From Luteimonas_C sp035250245 (GTDB lineage: Bacteria > Pseudomonadota > Gammaproteobacteria > Xanthomonadales > Xanthomonadaceae), in contig DATFFH010000095.1 of NCBI GenBank assembly GCA_035250245.1, positions 62,001-126,000 of the forward strand: a stretch of 64,000 nucleotides of DNA, read 5' to 3'. The notes under the pieces were generated by a model. The model searched no databases and was not told where the DNA came from. It saw only the letters and a program-made list of their open reading frames with translations. A program made the translations under genes and the position numbers. Shown piece by piece: positions 16,372 through 24,872 of this stretch. Position 1 is the stretch's first letter. Every line of letters begins with the position of its first letter.

Positions 16372-17748
16372 ATGGCCGATCTTCCTTCCGCGTTCGTCGA
16401 AGAGCTTTCGTCCCTGCTCGGCGATGGCTGGTCCACCGCCGACGCCGACCGCAGCGCGCACGGCGCCGACAATTCGCTCCGCACCGCCCTGCCCGACGCC
16501 GTGGCCAAGCCGCGCACGCGCGAGCAGGTGCAGGCGATCGTACGCGCCTGTATCGCGCACCGCGTGCCGATCGTCGCGCGCGGCTCGGGCACCAGCAGCA
16601 CCGGCGCGGCCTTGCCCACCGCGGGCGGCGTGGCGCTCTCGTTCGAGCGCATGAACCGGATCGTCGAGATCCGCGCCGAAGACCGGATCGCCATCGTCGA
16701 ACCCGGCGTGCTGAACGGCGATCTGCAGAAGGCGCTCGCGCCGCACGGCCTGTTCTGGCCGCCGGATCCCGCCAGCGCCGAGCTGTGCACGGTCGGCGGC
16801 AATCTCGCCTGCAACGCGGGCGGCCCGCACACCGTGAAATACGGCGCCACACGCGACAACGTGCTCGGCCTGACCGCGATCACCGGCACCGGCGATGCGA
16901 TCCATTGCGGCAGCGCGACCACCAAAAACTCGACCGGCTACGACCTCACCCATCTGCTCATCGGCAGCGAAGGCACGCTGGGCCTGATCGTCGAAGCGAC
17001 GCTGAAGCTGGCGCCGCTGCCGCCGCAACGCGCCAGTCTGCGCGCGCTATACGCCGATGTCGCCAGCGCCGCCGCGGCGACGGCGCGGATCATGGCCCAA
17101 CCGAACACGCCTGCGATGCTGGAATTCATGGATGCGGCTTGCATCCGGCTGGCGCGCGAAGTCGGCGGCGCCGATCTTCCCGACGCCGGCGCGCTGTTGA
17201 TGATCGAAGCCGACGGCGATGCGGCCACATTGCCGCACGCGGTCGCGGTGCTGGCGCAGGCGGCGCGCGGCGCCGGCCTGCTGTCGCTGGACACCGCGCC
17301 GGACGAGATCGCGAGCGAAAAATTATGGGCGGCGCGCAAGGCGCTGTCGCCGGCGCTGCGCAGCATCGCACCTGGCAAGATCAACGAAGATGTAGTGGTG
17401 CCGGTGTCGCGCATCCCGGAACTGGTCGACGGCATCCAAGCGCTGGCGCGCGAATTCGATCTACCGATCGTCGCCTTCGGCCACGCCGGCAACGGCAATC
17501 TGCACGCCAACATCCTGTACGACCCGGACGACGCCGGCCAGGATGCGCGCGCCCAGGCCGCGTTGCCGCGCCTGTTCGCGCTGACGCTGGAGCTGGGCGG
17601 GACCCTGTCCGGCGAGCACGGCATCGGCTTGGCCAAGCGCGATTTCATGGCTCGGGCCTTCGATGCGCCGACGCTGGCGGCGATGCGCGCGGTGAAGGCG
17701 GCTTTCGACCCGAATGGCCTATTGAATCCGGGCAAGGTCCTGCCTTAG
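16372..17748 (+). CDS. FAD-linked oxidase of the GlcD/D-lactate dehydrogenase type
   Basis: 458-residue flavoprotein. The N-terminal PCMH-type FAD-binding domain shows PIVARGSGTSSTGAALP, VEPGVLNGDLQ, CTVGGNLACNAGGPHTVKYG and TKNSTGYDLTHLLIGSEGTLG; the C-terminal domain has GHAGNGNLHANI and SGEHGIGLAKRDFM with the His residues of 2-hydroxyacid oxidising members. Substrate could be glycolate, D-lactate or D-2-hydroxyglutarate; no GlcE or GlcF gene is adjacent, which argues for a single-subunit D-2-hydroxyacid dehydrogenase. The ATG at 16372 is chosen because upstream sequence is a family F repeat. Confidence 0.85.
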   Translation: MADLPSAFVEELSSLLGDGWSTADADRSAHGADNSLRTALPDAVAKPRTREQVQAIVRACIAHRVPIVARGSGTSSTGAALPTAGGVALSFERMNRIVEIRAEDRIAIVEPGVLNGDLQKALAPHGLFWPPDPASAELCTVGGNLACNAGGPHTVKYGATRDNVLGLTAITGTGDAIHCGSATTKNSTGYDLTHLLIGSEGTLGLIVEATLKLAPLPPQRASLRALYADVASAAAATARIMAQPNTPAMLEFMDAACIRLAREVGGADLPDAGALLMIEADGDAATLPHAVAVLAQAARGAGLLSLDTAPDEIASEKLWAARKALSPALRSIAPGKINEDVVVPVSRIPELVDGIQALAREFDLPIVAFGHAGNGNLHANILYDPDDAGQDARAQAALPRLFALTLELGGTLSGEHGIGLAKRDFMARAFDAPTLAAMRAVKAAFDPNGLLNPGKVLP

Positions 17749-17788
17749 CTTCGTGGCGCGCGATCCCGCGCGCTTGCCGGAGCCGGCC

Positions 17789-18610
17789 ATGCTCGTTTCG
17801 TTTCGCGGCATCGCGCTGCTGATCGGCGGCTGGCTGATCACCGGGGCTACGCTGGCCTCGCCTTCCGAACGTCCGACGCAGCGCGTGCTGTTCGTCGGCA
17901 ACAGCCTGGTCTACGTGCAGAACGTGCCCCGCCTGCTGCGCGCGCTGTCGAAAGCGCAAACCGGCGGTCCCGTCATCGAAACGGCGAGCTTCGTCGCGCC
18001 TGGCGGCACGCTCGCCGAGCGCTGGAAAGACGGTGCCGCGGCGAAAGCGATCCGCGAAGAAAAATGGGATGTGGTGGTGCTGCAGGAACGCGGCGGCGTA
18101 CTGGCGTGCCTGGCCAGTCCGCAGCGCCGCCAGGAACCGGAATGCCGCGCCAGCGAACGAGCGCACAAGCAGTTCGCCGATCTGGCCAAATCGCGCGGCG
18201 CGCGCGTGCTGCTGTACGGCACTTGGGGCCCGGATTCGGCCTGGCAGCAGAATTTGGATCGCGGACAGGCGTTGGTTTCGCGCAGCAGCGGCACGGAAGT
18301 GGTCGAACTGGGCGAGATGCTGCGCGGACAGGACAAGCGCCAGCCGTCTACGCCCATGTTTTCCGACGGTATTCATGCGAGTTTGGAAGGCGCGGTGATG
18401 ATCGCCGCGCGGCTGTACCGAAGCATCGTCGGCGCGGCGCCGAAACCTTTGGATCTGGAAATCGATTTCGCGTTGTTGCCGGCGAATGCGGCGATCAAGG
18501 CGGATGTGCCGATCGAGAAGCAACCGCAGTTGGTGGGGACGGGGAAGTCGACGCGCGTGCCGGCGGATTCGATCGCAGGGTTGCTGGCCGTGGCGAATGC
18601 CTCGCCATAA
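17789..18610 (+). CDS. Exported SGNH-hydrolase-like protein
   Basis: 273 residues, beginning with a signal peptide (LVSFRGIALLIGGWLITGATLA). The mature part opens QRVLFVGNSLVYVQNVP: the GNS block resembles block I of SGNH/GDSL esterases, and MFSDGIHASLEGAVMIAARLY near residue 200 would supply the catalytic Asp-x-x-His (DGIH). LLYGTWGPDSAW lies between. Activity is inferred from these motifs only; DUF4886-type proteins share the pattern. The ATG at 17789 follows GGAG at good spacing. Confidence 0.7.
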   Translation: MLVSFRGIALLIGGWLITGATLASPSERPTQRVLFVGNSLVYVQNVPRLLRALSKAQTGGPVIETASFVAPGGTLAERWKDGAAAKAIREEKWDVVVLQERGGVLACLASPQRRQEPECRASERAHKQFADLAKSRGARVLLYGTWGPDSAWQQNLDRGQALVSRSSGTEVVELGEMLRGQDKRQPSTPMFSDGIHASLEGAVMIAARLYRSIVGAAPKPLDLEIDFALLPANAAIKADVPIEKQPQLVGTGKSTRVPADSIAGLLAVANASP

Positions 18611-18625
18611 CCGCTTTGCTTTTAG

Positions 18626-18772
18626 CCGTCATTCCCGCGAAGGCGGGAATCCAGTGACTTGGCTGTTAGTTCTCTCCACCCGCATGGTGAGAACATGCGC
18701 AATTTTCGGAATCGCGTCGCTTCCTGGAAGGATTAAAGTCACTGGATTCCCGCCTTCGCGGGAATGACAGCT
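18626..18772. repeat. Family I inverted pair
   Basis: Two copies of CGTCATTCCCGCGAAGGCGG, extended by GAATCCAGTGACTT, in opposite orientation at 18626-18660 and 18735-18772. Each carries the ATTCCCGC/GCGGGAAT stem. They fill most of the convergent gap between the SGNH-like gene and thiL and probably act as a bidirectional terminator. The same family recurs at 11531 and 45227. Confidence 0.88.
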
Positions 18773-18813
18773 TAAAAGCCTGCGTGCTACGGCTTGCGAT
18801 ATTGCTTATCCGC

Positions 18814-19767
18814 CTAAGGCGCGAAATGCGCGTAACCCGCACGCGGCGGCGTCCATTCACTTCCGTCGTCCAACAGCGCGCGCACTCCGCTGCCGGCAAC
18901 CACATGCCCGATCCTGGCGACCGGTATTCCGGCTTCGCGCGCCGCAGCTTCGACCGCGACGCGATAATCCGGCGGCGCGCTGAAGCACAACTCGTAATCG
19001 TCGCCACCGGCGCTCTGCAACGCACGGAGAGTTTCTTCGCCGAAGCTCGAACGCAAGGCATCAGACGCCGGCAAGGCCGTGATTTTGATTTCCGCGCCGA
19101 CTCCGCTCCGCGAACAGATATGTCCGGCGTCCGCGAACAGACCGTCGGATACGTCGATGGCGCTGTTGGCGATGCCGGCCAGTGCGCTCCCGAGAGCGAG
19201 TCGAGGCGTTGGCCGATCCAAGCGCGTCTGCAGGAAAGCCGGCGCCTGCCGACCCTCTCGCCATAGCGCGAGCGCGCCGGCCGCATCGCCCAGCGTGCCG
19301 CTGACCCACAGATCGTCGCCGGGTTTCGCGCCATCGCGGCGAAGAACACGGCCCGTTTCGACGAAGCCATGTACGGTGACACAAACCGACAACGGGCCGT
19401 GCGTGGTATCGCCGCCGACCAAAGCGACATCGTGGAGATCGGCCAAGGCGAAGAACCCGTCCAGGAATGCGTCCAGCCAAACCGGATCGGCTTGCGGCAG
19501 CGACAACGACAACGTGCACCACGCCGGCTGCGCGCCCATCGCGGCCAGGTCGGACAGATTCACCGCCAGCGATTTCCAGCCGATGTCGGCGACGGCCGTT
19601 TCCGCGGGAAAATGCACGCCGACGTTGAGCGTGTCCATCGCCACGGCCAATTGTTTGCCTGCAGGAACCTGCAGCAGAGCGGCATCGTCGCCGATGCCCA
19701 GAATCACGTCGGAACGTCCGCGCGCCCGGGCGCGGATGCGGTCGATCAGGTCGAACTCGCCGGTCAC
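18814..19767 (-). CDS. thiL: ThiL, thiamine-monophosphate kinase
   Basis: Converts thiamine phosphate to the diphosphate coenzyme with ATP. The 317-residue product starts at a GTG (19767) overlapping the nusB stop as GTGA and reads VTGEFDLIDRIRARA, the usual ThiL beginning. Motifs: GIGDDAALL, AMDTLNVGVHF, GWKSLAVNLSDLAAMGA, VGGDTTHG, AIDVSDGLFAD and GGDDYELCF. Last gene of the ribD-to-thiL run; ribH-nusB-thiL is a widely conserved order. Confidence 0.94.
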   Translation of the reverse strand: MTGEFDLIDRIRARARGRSDVILGIGDDAALLQVPAGKQLAVAMDTLNVGVHFPAETAVADIGWKSLAVNLSDLAAMGAQPAWCTLSLSLPQADPVWLDAFLDGFFALADLHDVALVGGDTTHGPLSVCVTVHGFVETGRVLRRDGAKPGDDLWVSGTLGDAAGALALWREGRQAPAFLQTRLDRPTPRLALGSALAGIANSAIDVSDGLFADAGHICSRSGVGAEIKITALPASDALRSSFGEETLRALQSAGGDDYELCFSAPPDYRVAVEAAAREAGIPVARIGHVVAGSGVRALLDDGSEWTPPRAGYAHFAP

Positions 19768-20228
19768 TTCGCCCGCGCGGCGTTCGCTTCGATCGCGCGC
19801 CATTGGGCGGCGGCGTGGTCGAGCACGCCGTTGACGTAGGTGTGGCCGTGTTCGGAGCCGAAGCGCTTGGCGGTTTCCAGCGCCTCGTTGATGATCACCC
19901 GGTACGGCACGTCGATCCGGTGCTTCATCTCGTATGCGGCGATGCGCAGCACCGCGCGCTCGATCGGGTCCACTTGCTCGATGTCGCGATCGAGGTATTG
20001 CTGCAAAGCCTGGTCGAGTTCGCTGCGGTGCTGCAGCACGCCGCGGACCAGGTCTTCGAAATATTCCAGATCGGCCACTTCGTGGGCCTGCTCGTGGGCG
20101 AACTGGGCGATCACCTGGCGCACGTCGCCGCCTGAGATCTGCCAGGCGTACACCGCCTGCATCGCACGACGGCGCGCGCGCGAACGCGCAACCGGGTCGA
20201 CGCCGCTCTTGTTGCGCGGACGGGTCAC
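19764..20228 (-). CDS. nusB: NusB, transcription antitermination factor
   Basis: 154-residue all-helical RNA-binding protein that acts with NusE/S10 on boxA of rRNA operons. The start is a GTG at 20228 overlapping the ribH stop; the longer frame lacks coupling. Conserved features include RRRAMQAVYAWQ, ERAVLRIAAYEM, DVPYRVIINEALETAKRFGSE and YVNGVLD. The first 15 residues are basic, as in relatives. Confidence 0.94.
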   Translation of the reverse strand: MTRPRNKSGVDPVARSRARRRAMQAVYAWQISGGDVRQVIAQFAHEQAHEVADLEYFEDLVRGVLQHRSELDQALQQYLDRDIEQVDPIERAVLRIAAYEMKHRIDVPYRVIINEALETAKRFGSEHGHTYVNGVLDHAAAQWRAIEANAARAK

Positions 20229-20692
20229 GGCAGCTTGTCCAGCAGATTCGTCATTTCGATAGCGACCAGCGCGCATTCCTCGCCCTTGTTGCCGTGGCTG
20301 CCGCCGGCGCGCGCTTCCGCGTCTTCGGGCACGTCGACCGCCAGCACGCCGTTGGCCACCGGCACGCGGTATTCCACGGACACCTGCATCAAGGCCTGCG
20401 CGCAGTTGTCGGCGACGTGTTCGTAATGGCGGGTGTCGCCGCGAATGACGCAGCCCAGCGCCAGGATCGCGTGGTGCTTGCCGGCCTTGGCCAGATGCGC
20501 CGCCGTCGCCGGAATTTCCCAGGCGCCGGGCACGCGGACCACGTCCACCGCCGATTCGGCCACGCCGTGCTCGGCGAAGGTCTTGCGCGCGCCGGCCACC
20601 AGCGCATCGACGACGCGCGAGTTCCAGCGGCTGGCGATGATCGCGAAGCGCGCGTTGTCGGGAGCGCGCAGGTCGCCTTCGTGGTGGGTCAT
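20225..20692 (-). CDS. ribH: RibH, lumazine synthase
   Basis: Condenses 5-amino-6-ribitylamino-uracil with dihydroxybutanone phosphate to give lumazine, in icosahedral or pentameric assemblies. 155 residues from the ATG at 20692 (a TTG two codons upstream is possible). Motifs: FAIIASRWN, VRVPGAWEIP, LGCVIRGDTRHYEHVAD, PVANGVLAVD with the catalytic His in THHYEH position, and GNKGEECALVAIEM. It follows ribBA after about 140 bp that contain a family H repeat. Confidence 0.95.
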   Translation of the reverse strand: MTHHEGDLRAPDNARFAIIASRWNSRVVDALVAGARKTFAEHGVAESAVDVVRVPGAWEIPATAAHLAKAGKHHAILALGCVIRGDTRHYEHVADNCAQALMQVSVEYRVPVANGVLAVDVPEDAEARAGGSHGNKGEECALVAIEMTNLLDKLP

Positions 20693-20768
20693 GGGCAAGC
20701 GATCGGTGTGGGTTGGGCAGTTTAACAGCGGGCGGGCGCCGGCTTTGCGGCCTTCACTGTAACGGGGT

Positions 20769-20825
20769 TTTGTGGGAGGGCTTCAGCCCCGACAAGCCAG
20801 TCGGGGCTGAAGCCCCTCCCACAAA
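20769..20825. repeat. Family H palindrome pair between ribBA and ribH
   Basis: Arms TTTGTGGGAGGGCTTCAGCC and its mirror around a short AAGCCA spacer. It is the same family as the copy inside murF, with a shorter spacer and a one-base deletion in the left arm. It lies between two co-directional rib genes, so it is transcribed in the operon and could stabilise or attenuate the message. Confidence 0.9.
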
Positions 20826-20835
20826 GGCGGACTCA

Positions 20836-21933
20836 TCAAACTTCCACGTACTCCACCACTTCCAAGCCGAATCCCGCCAGGCCCACCTGCTTGCGCGGCG
20901 TACCCAGCACGCGCAGCTTGCCCAGGCCCAGATCGGCCAGGATCTGGCTGCCGGCGCCGTTGCGCCGCCATTCGGCCAAAGCGCCGGCGCGGCCCGCGGC
21001 CTGGTCCGGCTGTTCGCGGATACGGGCGAGCAAGGCCTCGGGCGTCTGCGCTTCGCCGAGCAATACCAGCGCGCCGCTGCCGGCGGCGGCGATCGCGGCC
21101 AGCACTTCGCCCACCGCCGGTCCGAAATCCGGGCGCCGCCAATGCAGGGCGTCGGCCAGCGGATTGAGCATGTGCACGCGGACCAAGGTCGGCCGCGCCG
21201 CATCGACTTCGCCGCGCAACAGGGCGAAATGCAGACCGTGGCTCAGGCGGTCGCGATAGGTATGCAAACGGAACGAGCCGTGTTCGGTATCGATGTCGCG
21301 CTCGTCGATGCGTTCGACAGTGTGTTCGTGGTGCAAGCGGTAACGGATCAATTCTTCGATCGAGCCCATCTTCAGCCCGTGCTCGCGGGCGAAGGCCTCG
21401 AGTTGCGGACGCCGCGCCATGCTGCCGTCGGCGTTGAGGATCTCGACCAGCACGCCTGCCGGCTCCAACCCCGCGAGCAGGGCCAGATCGCTGGCCGCTT
21501 CGGTGTGGCCGGCGCGATTGAGCACGCCGCCGGGTTGCATCATCAACGGAAAGATGTGGCCGGGCTGGGAAAGATCGGCGGGACCCGCGTCCGGCCGCAC
21601 CGCGGTGCGCACGGTATGCGCGCGGTCGTAGGCGGAGATGCCGGTGGTCACGCCTTCGGCCGCTTCGATGCTGACCGTGAAGTTGGTGCCGTGCGGCGAG
21701 GTGTTGTCGCGCACCATCGGCGGCAGGCCGAGCTGCTTGCAGCGCTCGCGGGTCAGCGACAGGCACACCAGTCCGCGCGCGTGGGTGACCATGAAATTGA
21801 TGTCCTGCGGCCGCACCAGTTCGGCGGCCATGATCAGATCGCCTTCGTTTTCGCGGTCTTCGTCGTCGACGATGACGACCATGCGGCCAGCGCGGATTTC
21901 TTCCAGGAGTTCGGGAATGCTTGCGAAAGTCAT
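20836..21933 (-). CDS. ribB: RibB, dihydroxybutanone-phosphate synthase, with a degenerate GTP cyclohydrolase II domain
   Basis: 365 residues. The N-terminal 205 form a complete RibB: VVIVDDEDRENEGDLIMAA, NFMVTHARGLVCLS, DNTSPHGTNFTVSIEA, RPGHIFP-type QPGHIFPLMM and HTEAASDLALLAG. The C-terminal part aligns in length with RibA, but the zinc-binding Cys triad of RibA (GECLTGD..LRCDC) is absent; the region reads HGSFRLHTYRDRLSHGLHFALL and contains no Cys where required. The second domain should therefore not be a GTP cyclohydrolase; a structural or regulatory role is guesswork. A separate functional ribA must be elsewhere. RBS AAGGA precedes the ATG at 21933. Confidence 0.92.
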   Translation of the reverse strand: MTFASIPELLEEIRAGRMVVIVDDEDRENEGDLIMAAELVRPQDINFMVTHARGLVCLSLTRERCKQLGLPPMVRDNTSPHGTNFTVSIEAAEGVTTGISAYDRAHTVRTAVRPDAGPADLSQPGHIFPLMMQPGGVLNRAGHTEAASDLALLAGLEPAGVLVEILNADGSMARRPQLEAFAREHGLKMGSIEELIRYRLHHEHTVERIDERDIDTEHGSFRLHTYRDRLSHGLHFALLRGEVDAARPTLVRVHMLNPLADALHWRRPDFGPAVGEVLAAIAAAGSGALVLLGEAQTPEALLARIREQPDQAAGRAGALAEWRRNGAGSQILADLGLGKLRVLGTPRKQVGLAGFGLEVVEYVEV

Positions 21934-21980
21934 GTCGGTGATCCTTGGAACGTCATAGCGGCTAACTTGGACGGGAATGG

Positions 21981-22574
21981 TCATCGGGCCTGCAACAGCC
22001 GCTCGACGTAACGCGCCACCAAATCCACTTCCAAGTTCACCCCATCGCCGACCCGCGTCTGCGAGAAGGCCGTGTGCGAAACCGTGTGCGGAATCAGCGC
22101 GACTTCGAAGCCCTCGCCGTCGACCGCGTTGACGGTGAGGCTGACGCCGTCCACGCAGATCGAACCCTTTTGCGCGACGTATTTCAGCAACGCCGGCGGC
22201 GCGGAGAACCGCCAGCGCTGGGCGCGCGCATCCTCGCGCACGTCGACGACGCGGCCGACGCCGTCGACGTGGCCGCTGACCAGATGGCCGCCAAGCCGGT
22301 CGCTGGGTTTCATCGCACGCTCGAGATTGATCGCTCGGCCGGCGTCCAGCGCGCCGAGCGTGGTCAGCGACAGGGTTTCGTTGGAAGCGTCCGCGTCGAA
22401 CGAGACCGCGTCGAACGCGACGACGGTCAGGCAGACGCCGTTGACCGAAATGCTTTCGCCGAGCGCGGCGTCGACGAACGGCAACGTACCGGTGCCGATG
22501 CGCAAACGCGCGTCGCCGTCGCGGAGCTCGCGCGCGAGCAGCGATCCGACGCCTTCGATGAGTCCTGTGAACAT
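21981..22574 (-). CDS. ribE: RibE, riboflavin synthase alpha chain
   Basis: Dismutates two lumazine molecules to riboflavin. 197 residues from the ATG at 22574 (MFTGLIEGVG), the canonical beginning. Two repeated barrels are visible: GESISVNGVCLTV in the first and KGSICVDGVSLTVNAVD in the second, with GGHLVSGHVDGVG between. It is the first gene after the FMN riboswitch and its terminator, so it should be shut off by FMN together with ribBA and ribH. Confidence 0.95.
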   Translation of the reverse strand: MFTGLIEGVGSLLARELRDGDARLRIGTGTLPFVDAALGESISVNGVCLTVVAFDAVSFDADASNETLSLTTLGALDAGRAINLERAMKPSDRLGGHLVSGHVDGVGRVVDVREDARAQRWRFSAPPALLKYVAQKGSICVDGVSLTVNAVDGEGFEVALIPHTVSHTAFSQTRVGDGVNLEVDLVARYVERLLQAR

Positions 22575-22601
22575 GGAACGCTTTCTCCGCTTCGAAACGC
22601 G

Positions 22602-22626
22602 AAAAAACGCCCCCAAGGCATGGGCG
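22602..22626 (-). terminator. Probable riboswitch-controlled terminator before ribE
   Basis: On the minus strand CGCCC-ATGCCTTGG-GGGCG followed by six T, 28 nt before the ribE ATG and just after the FMN aptamer. The short GC stem with a T run fits an expression platform that ends transcription when FMN is bound. An anti-terminator partner was not worked out. Confidence 0.6.
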
Positions 22627-22653
22627 GCGCACAGCCGCAAAGCCGCGCGTGGC

Positions 22654-22820
22654 CGTCTTCTTTCATCCGGACTATACCGTCGGCCCCGGCATTGGACCGG
22701 GTCTGCTGACCTTCCGCAGCTTCGAAAATCCGCTGCCGGAAGCGCTCGCGGGCTCGCGCGAAATCCTGGGGAATCCGCGCCTACCGCCGGTGGGGAATCG
22801 CACCCGCCCTGAAGACGTTC
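22654..22820 (-). promoter_or_regulatory. FMN riboswitch (RFN element)
   Basis: Aptamer that senses flavin mononucleotide. The minus strand carries the conserved pieces in order: AGGGCGGGTGCGATTCCCC, ACCGGCGGTAG, GAGCCCGCGAGC, a variable hairpin, GCCGACGGTATAGTCCGGAT and GAAAGAAGACG; the two ends pair (GTCTTC/GAAGAC) to close P1. It stands between the methyltransferase gene and ribE, not ahead of ribD. Confidence 0.93.
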
Positions 22821-22865
22821 TACGAGTTGTGAGTGGCAAACCGGCGAACCGGCCCGCGCATTCTA

Positions 22866-23615
22866 TCACCCGGCGGACTTGCGCCGGGCGTGGACGAACA
22901 GAGGCCAGCGCAGACGCTGCGTTGCATCGGCGTCGCCCCAGGCTGCGGCGAAGGCGTCGGCATACGCGGCCACCGGATCGACGTCGCGGGCTTCGCGGTA
23001 GCGCTTGGTCGCCGAATAGCTGGAGAAATAGCCGAGCATCCGCGCCAGCGGCCAATCCGCTTCCAATTCCAGAGCCGGCGTCGCGACCGGCGCGAACGGC
23101 CAATCGAAATCGGCGTAGGCGGCATCGATCAGCGCGCGCTCCGGCGGCCAATAGTCGCGGATTTCGTCCTGGAATGCGTCGTTGACCGCAGCCAGCGCCT
23201 CCGGCACGACGATGTCCTGATAACCCCAGGCGACCAGCAAACCGCCGGGCTTGAGCACCCGTGCGCATTCGTCGAAGAACGCGTCGCGATCGAACCAGTG
23301 CAACGCTTGCGCCACGCACATGGCATCCGCGCTCGCGTCGGGCAAGCTGCAGCGCTCGCCGGGTTCGACCGCGAAACACACGTTGGCGGGCGCGCTGGCT
23401 TGCGCGATTTGCGCGGCGCTCGGGTCGGTCGCGAAGACTCGATCGAAATAACGGGCCAGATCACGACTGGCCTGACCGCTGCCGCAGCCCGCTTCCCACA
23501 CTCGGCTTTGCGATGGCGCGGTCGCGGCGATCCATTCGAACAGCGCCGCGGGATATTCGGGCCGTGCATTCGCGTACTGCGCGGCGACCGCCGAGAAATG
23601 GTCGTGGAAGCTCAC
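22866..23615 (-). CDS. Class I SAM-dependent methyltransferase (UbiE/type 11 fold)
   Basis: 249 residues from a GTG at 23615 that overlaps the ribD stop (GTGA). The Rossmann-type SAM domain is clear: VWEAGCGSGQASRDLARYF (motif I), VFATDPSAAQI (acidic loop), CVAQALHWFD and VLKPGGLLVAWGY. The HWFD motif is typical of a family of small-molecule methyltransferases whose substrates are mostly unknown. The location inside the riboflavin operon does not prove a flavin role; substrate not assigned. Confidence 0.82.
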   Translation of the reverse strand: MSFHDHFSAVAAQYANARPEYPAALFEWIAATAPSQSRVWEAGCGSGQASRDLARYFDRVFATDPSAAQIAQASAPANVCFAVEPGERCSLPDASADAMCVAQALHWFDRDAFFDECARVLKPGGLLVAWGYQDIVVPEALAAVNDAFQDEIRDYWPPERALIDAAYADFDWPFAPVATPALELEADWPLARMLGYFSSYSATKRYREARDVDPVAAYADAFAAAWGDADATQRLRWPLFVHARRKSAG

Positions 23616-24712
23616 CCCACCGCCCCGTCGGGCCGCAGCAGCACGCGCACGTCCTCGCCGATGCGGCGGGTTTCGACGATGCGCATCTTCAGGCGATGGG
23701 CCATGTCGTCGATCATCAAGCCTTCGAACAAAGGCCGCGCGCGTTCGCCCAGCAGCACCGGCGCGACGTACAGCAGCAATTCGTCGACCAGGCCGGCGGC
23801 GATGAAGGCACCGGCCAGCGTGGCGCCCGCTTCCACCTGCACCTCGTTGACCTGACGCTCGGCCAGATGCTCGAGCACGGCGTGCAGGTCCAGGCGCCCG
23901 TCGCGGATCGGCACTGCGGCGTGCTGCGCGGCGAAATCGCGCGGTTTCTTGGCATCGGGCGCGTGCAGATACAGCGTCGGCGCATCGCCTTCGCGCACGC
24001 GGCCGCGCGCTACGGTGGCCAAGCCCGGGTCGAGCACCACACGCAGCGGCGGTACGAATTCGGCCGGTTCGTCGAAACGCACGGTCAGCTGCGGGTCGTC
24101 GGCGAGCACGGTGCCCGAGCCGGTGAGGATCGCGCCGCTGCGCGCGCGCCAGCGATGCACGTCTTCGCGCGCGGCGTCGCCGCTGATCCATTTCGAATCG
24201 CCGTTGGCCATGGCGGTGCGGCCGTCGATGCTGGTCGCCAGTTTGATACGCAGCCACGGGCGGCCACGTTCGATCCGCGACAGGAAGCCGCGATTCAGGC
24301 TGCGCGACTGCGCTTCCATCAAGCCCTGTTCGACCGCGATGCTCGCCGCGCGCAGCTTGTCGAAACCGGCGCCGTCGACTTGTGGGAAAGGATCGCGCAT
24401 CGCCGCGACCACGCGCGCCACGCCGGCGGCGATCAATGCATCGGCGCACGGGCCGGTGCTGCCGGTATGCGCGCAAGGTTCCAGCGTCACATAGGCCGTG
24501 GCGCCGCGCGCGCGTTCGCCCGCGGCCTGCAGCGCGAAGACTTCGGCGTGCGGGCCGCCCTTGCGCTGGTGCCAGCCTTCGCCGACGACTTCATCGCCAT
24601 GCGCGATCACGCAGCCGACCATCGGATTGGGTTTGGTGGTGTAGGCGGCGCGCTCGGCCAGGCGCAGGGCCTGGGCCATCATCGCGTGGTCGGTGGCGGA
24701 GAAGTCGGTCAT
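23612..24712 (-). CDS. ribD: RibD, bifunctional deaminase/reductase of riboflavin synthesis
   Basis: 366 residues. The N-terminal deaminase domain has the zinc motifs HAEVFAL and PCAHTGSTGPC; the C-terminal dihydrofolate-reductase-like domain has RPWLRIKLATSIDGRTAMANG, SGAILTGSGTVLADDPQLTVR and VQVEAGATLAGAFI. It performs the second and third steps after GTP opening. I start at the ATG at 24712; an earlier open segment is encoded by a family J repeat. First gene of the rib run, upstream of the riboswitch rather than downstream. Confidence 0.94.
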   Translation of the reverse strand: MTDFSATDHAMMAQALRLAERAAYTTKPNPMVGCVIAHGDEVVGEGWHQRKGGPHAEVFALQAAGERARGATAYVTLEPCAHTGSTGPCADALIAAGVARVVAAMRDPFPQVDGAGFDKLRAASIAVEQGLMEAQSRSLNRGFLSRIERGRPWLRIKLATSIDGRTAMANGDSKWISGDAAREDVHRWRARSGAILTGSGTVLADDPQLTVRFDEPAEFVPPLRVVLDPGLATVARGRVREGDAPTLYLHAPDAKKPRDFAAQHAAVPIRDGRLDLHAVLEHLAERQVNEVQVEAGATLAGAFIAAGLVDELLLYVAPVLLGERARPLFEGLMIDDMAHRLKMRIVETRRIGEDVRVLLRPDGAVG

Positions 24713-24728
24713 GGCGGAGTTTCTTAAG

Positions 24729-24867
24729 CCCCTCTCCCATTGGGAGAGGGGTTGGGGTGAGGGTTCGGCGGAGCGACGAGCATTCGAACAACGTCGCGCG
24801 CGCAAGAACGCAACTCCGCCGAACCCTCATCCGGCGCTTCGCGCCACCTTCTCCCGGAGGGAGAAGG
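24729..24867. repeat. Family J element between nrdR and ribD
   Basis: About 139 bp. Left end CCCCTCTCCC-AT-TGGGAGAGGG, then GTTGGGGTGAGGGTTCGGCG; right end CGCCGAACCCTCATCC, CTTCTCCC and GGGAGAAGG. The inner GGGTTCGGCG/CGCCGAACCC arms are inverted. It is the intergenic counterpart of the element inside purL. Confidence 0.88.
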
Positions 24868-24872
24868 AAGTT

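Noticed and set aside
22866..23615. Naming the methyltransferase as a biotin or ubiquinone enzyme
   Set aside because: General SAM motifs only; no residues or context specific to bioC or ubiE/ubiG.
24713..24805. Extended RibD N-terminus
   Set aside because: The extra residues (SPQPLSQWERG) come from a family J repeat and do not belong to the deaminase domain.
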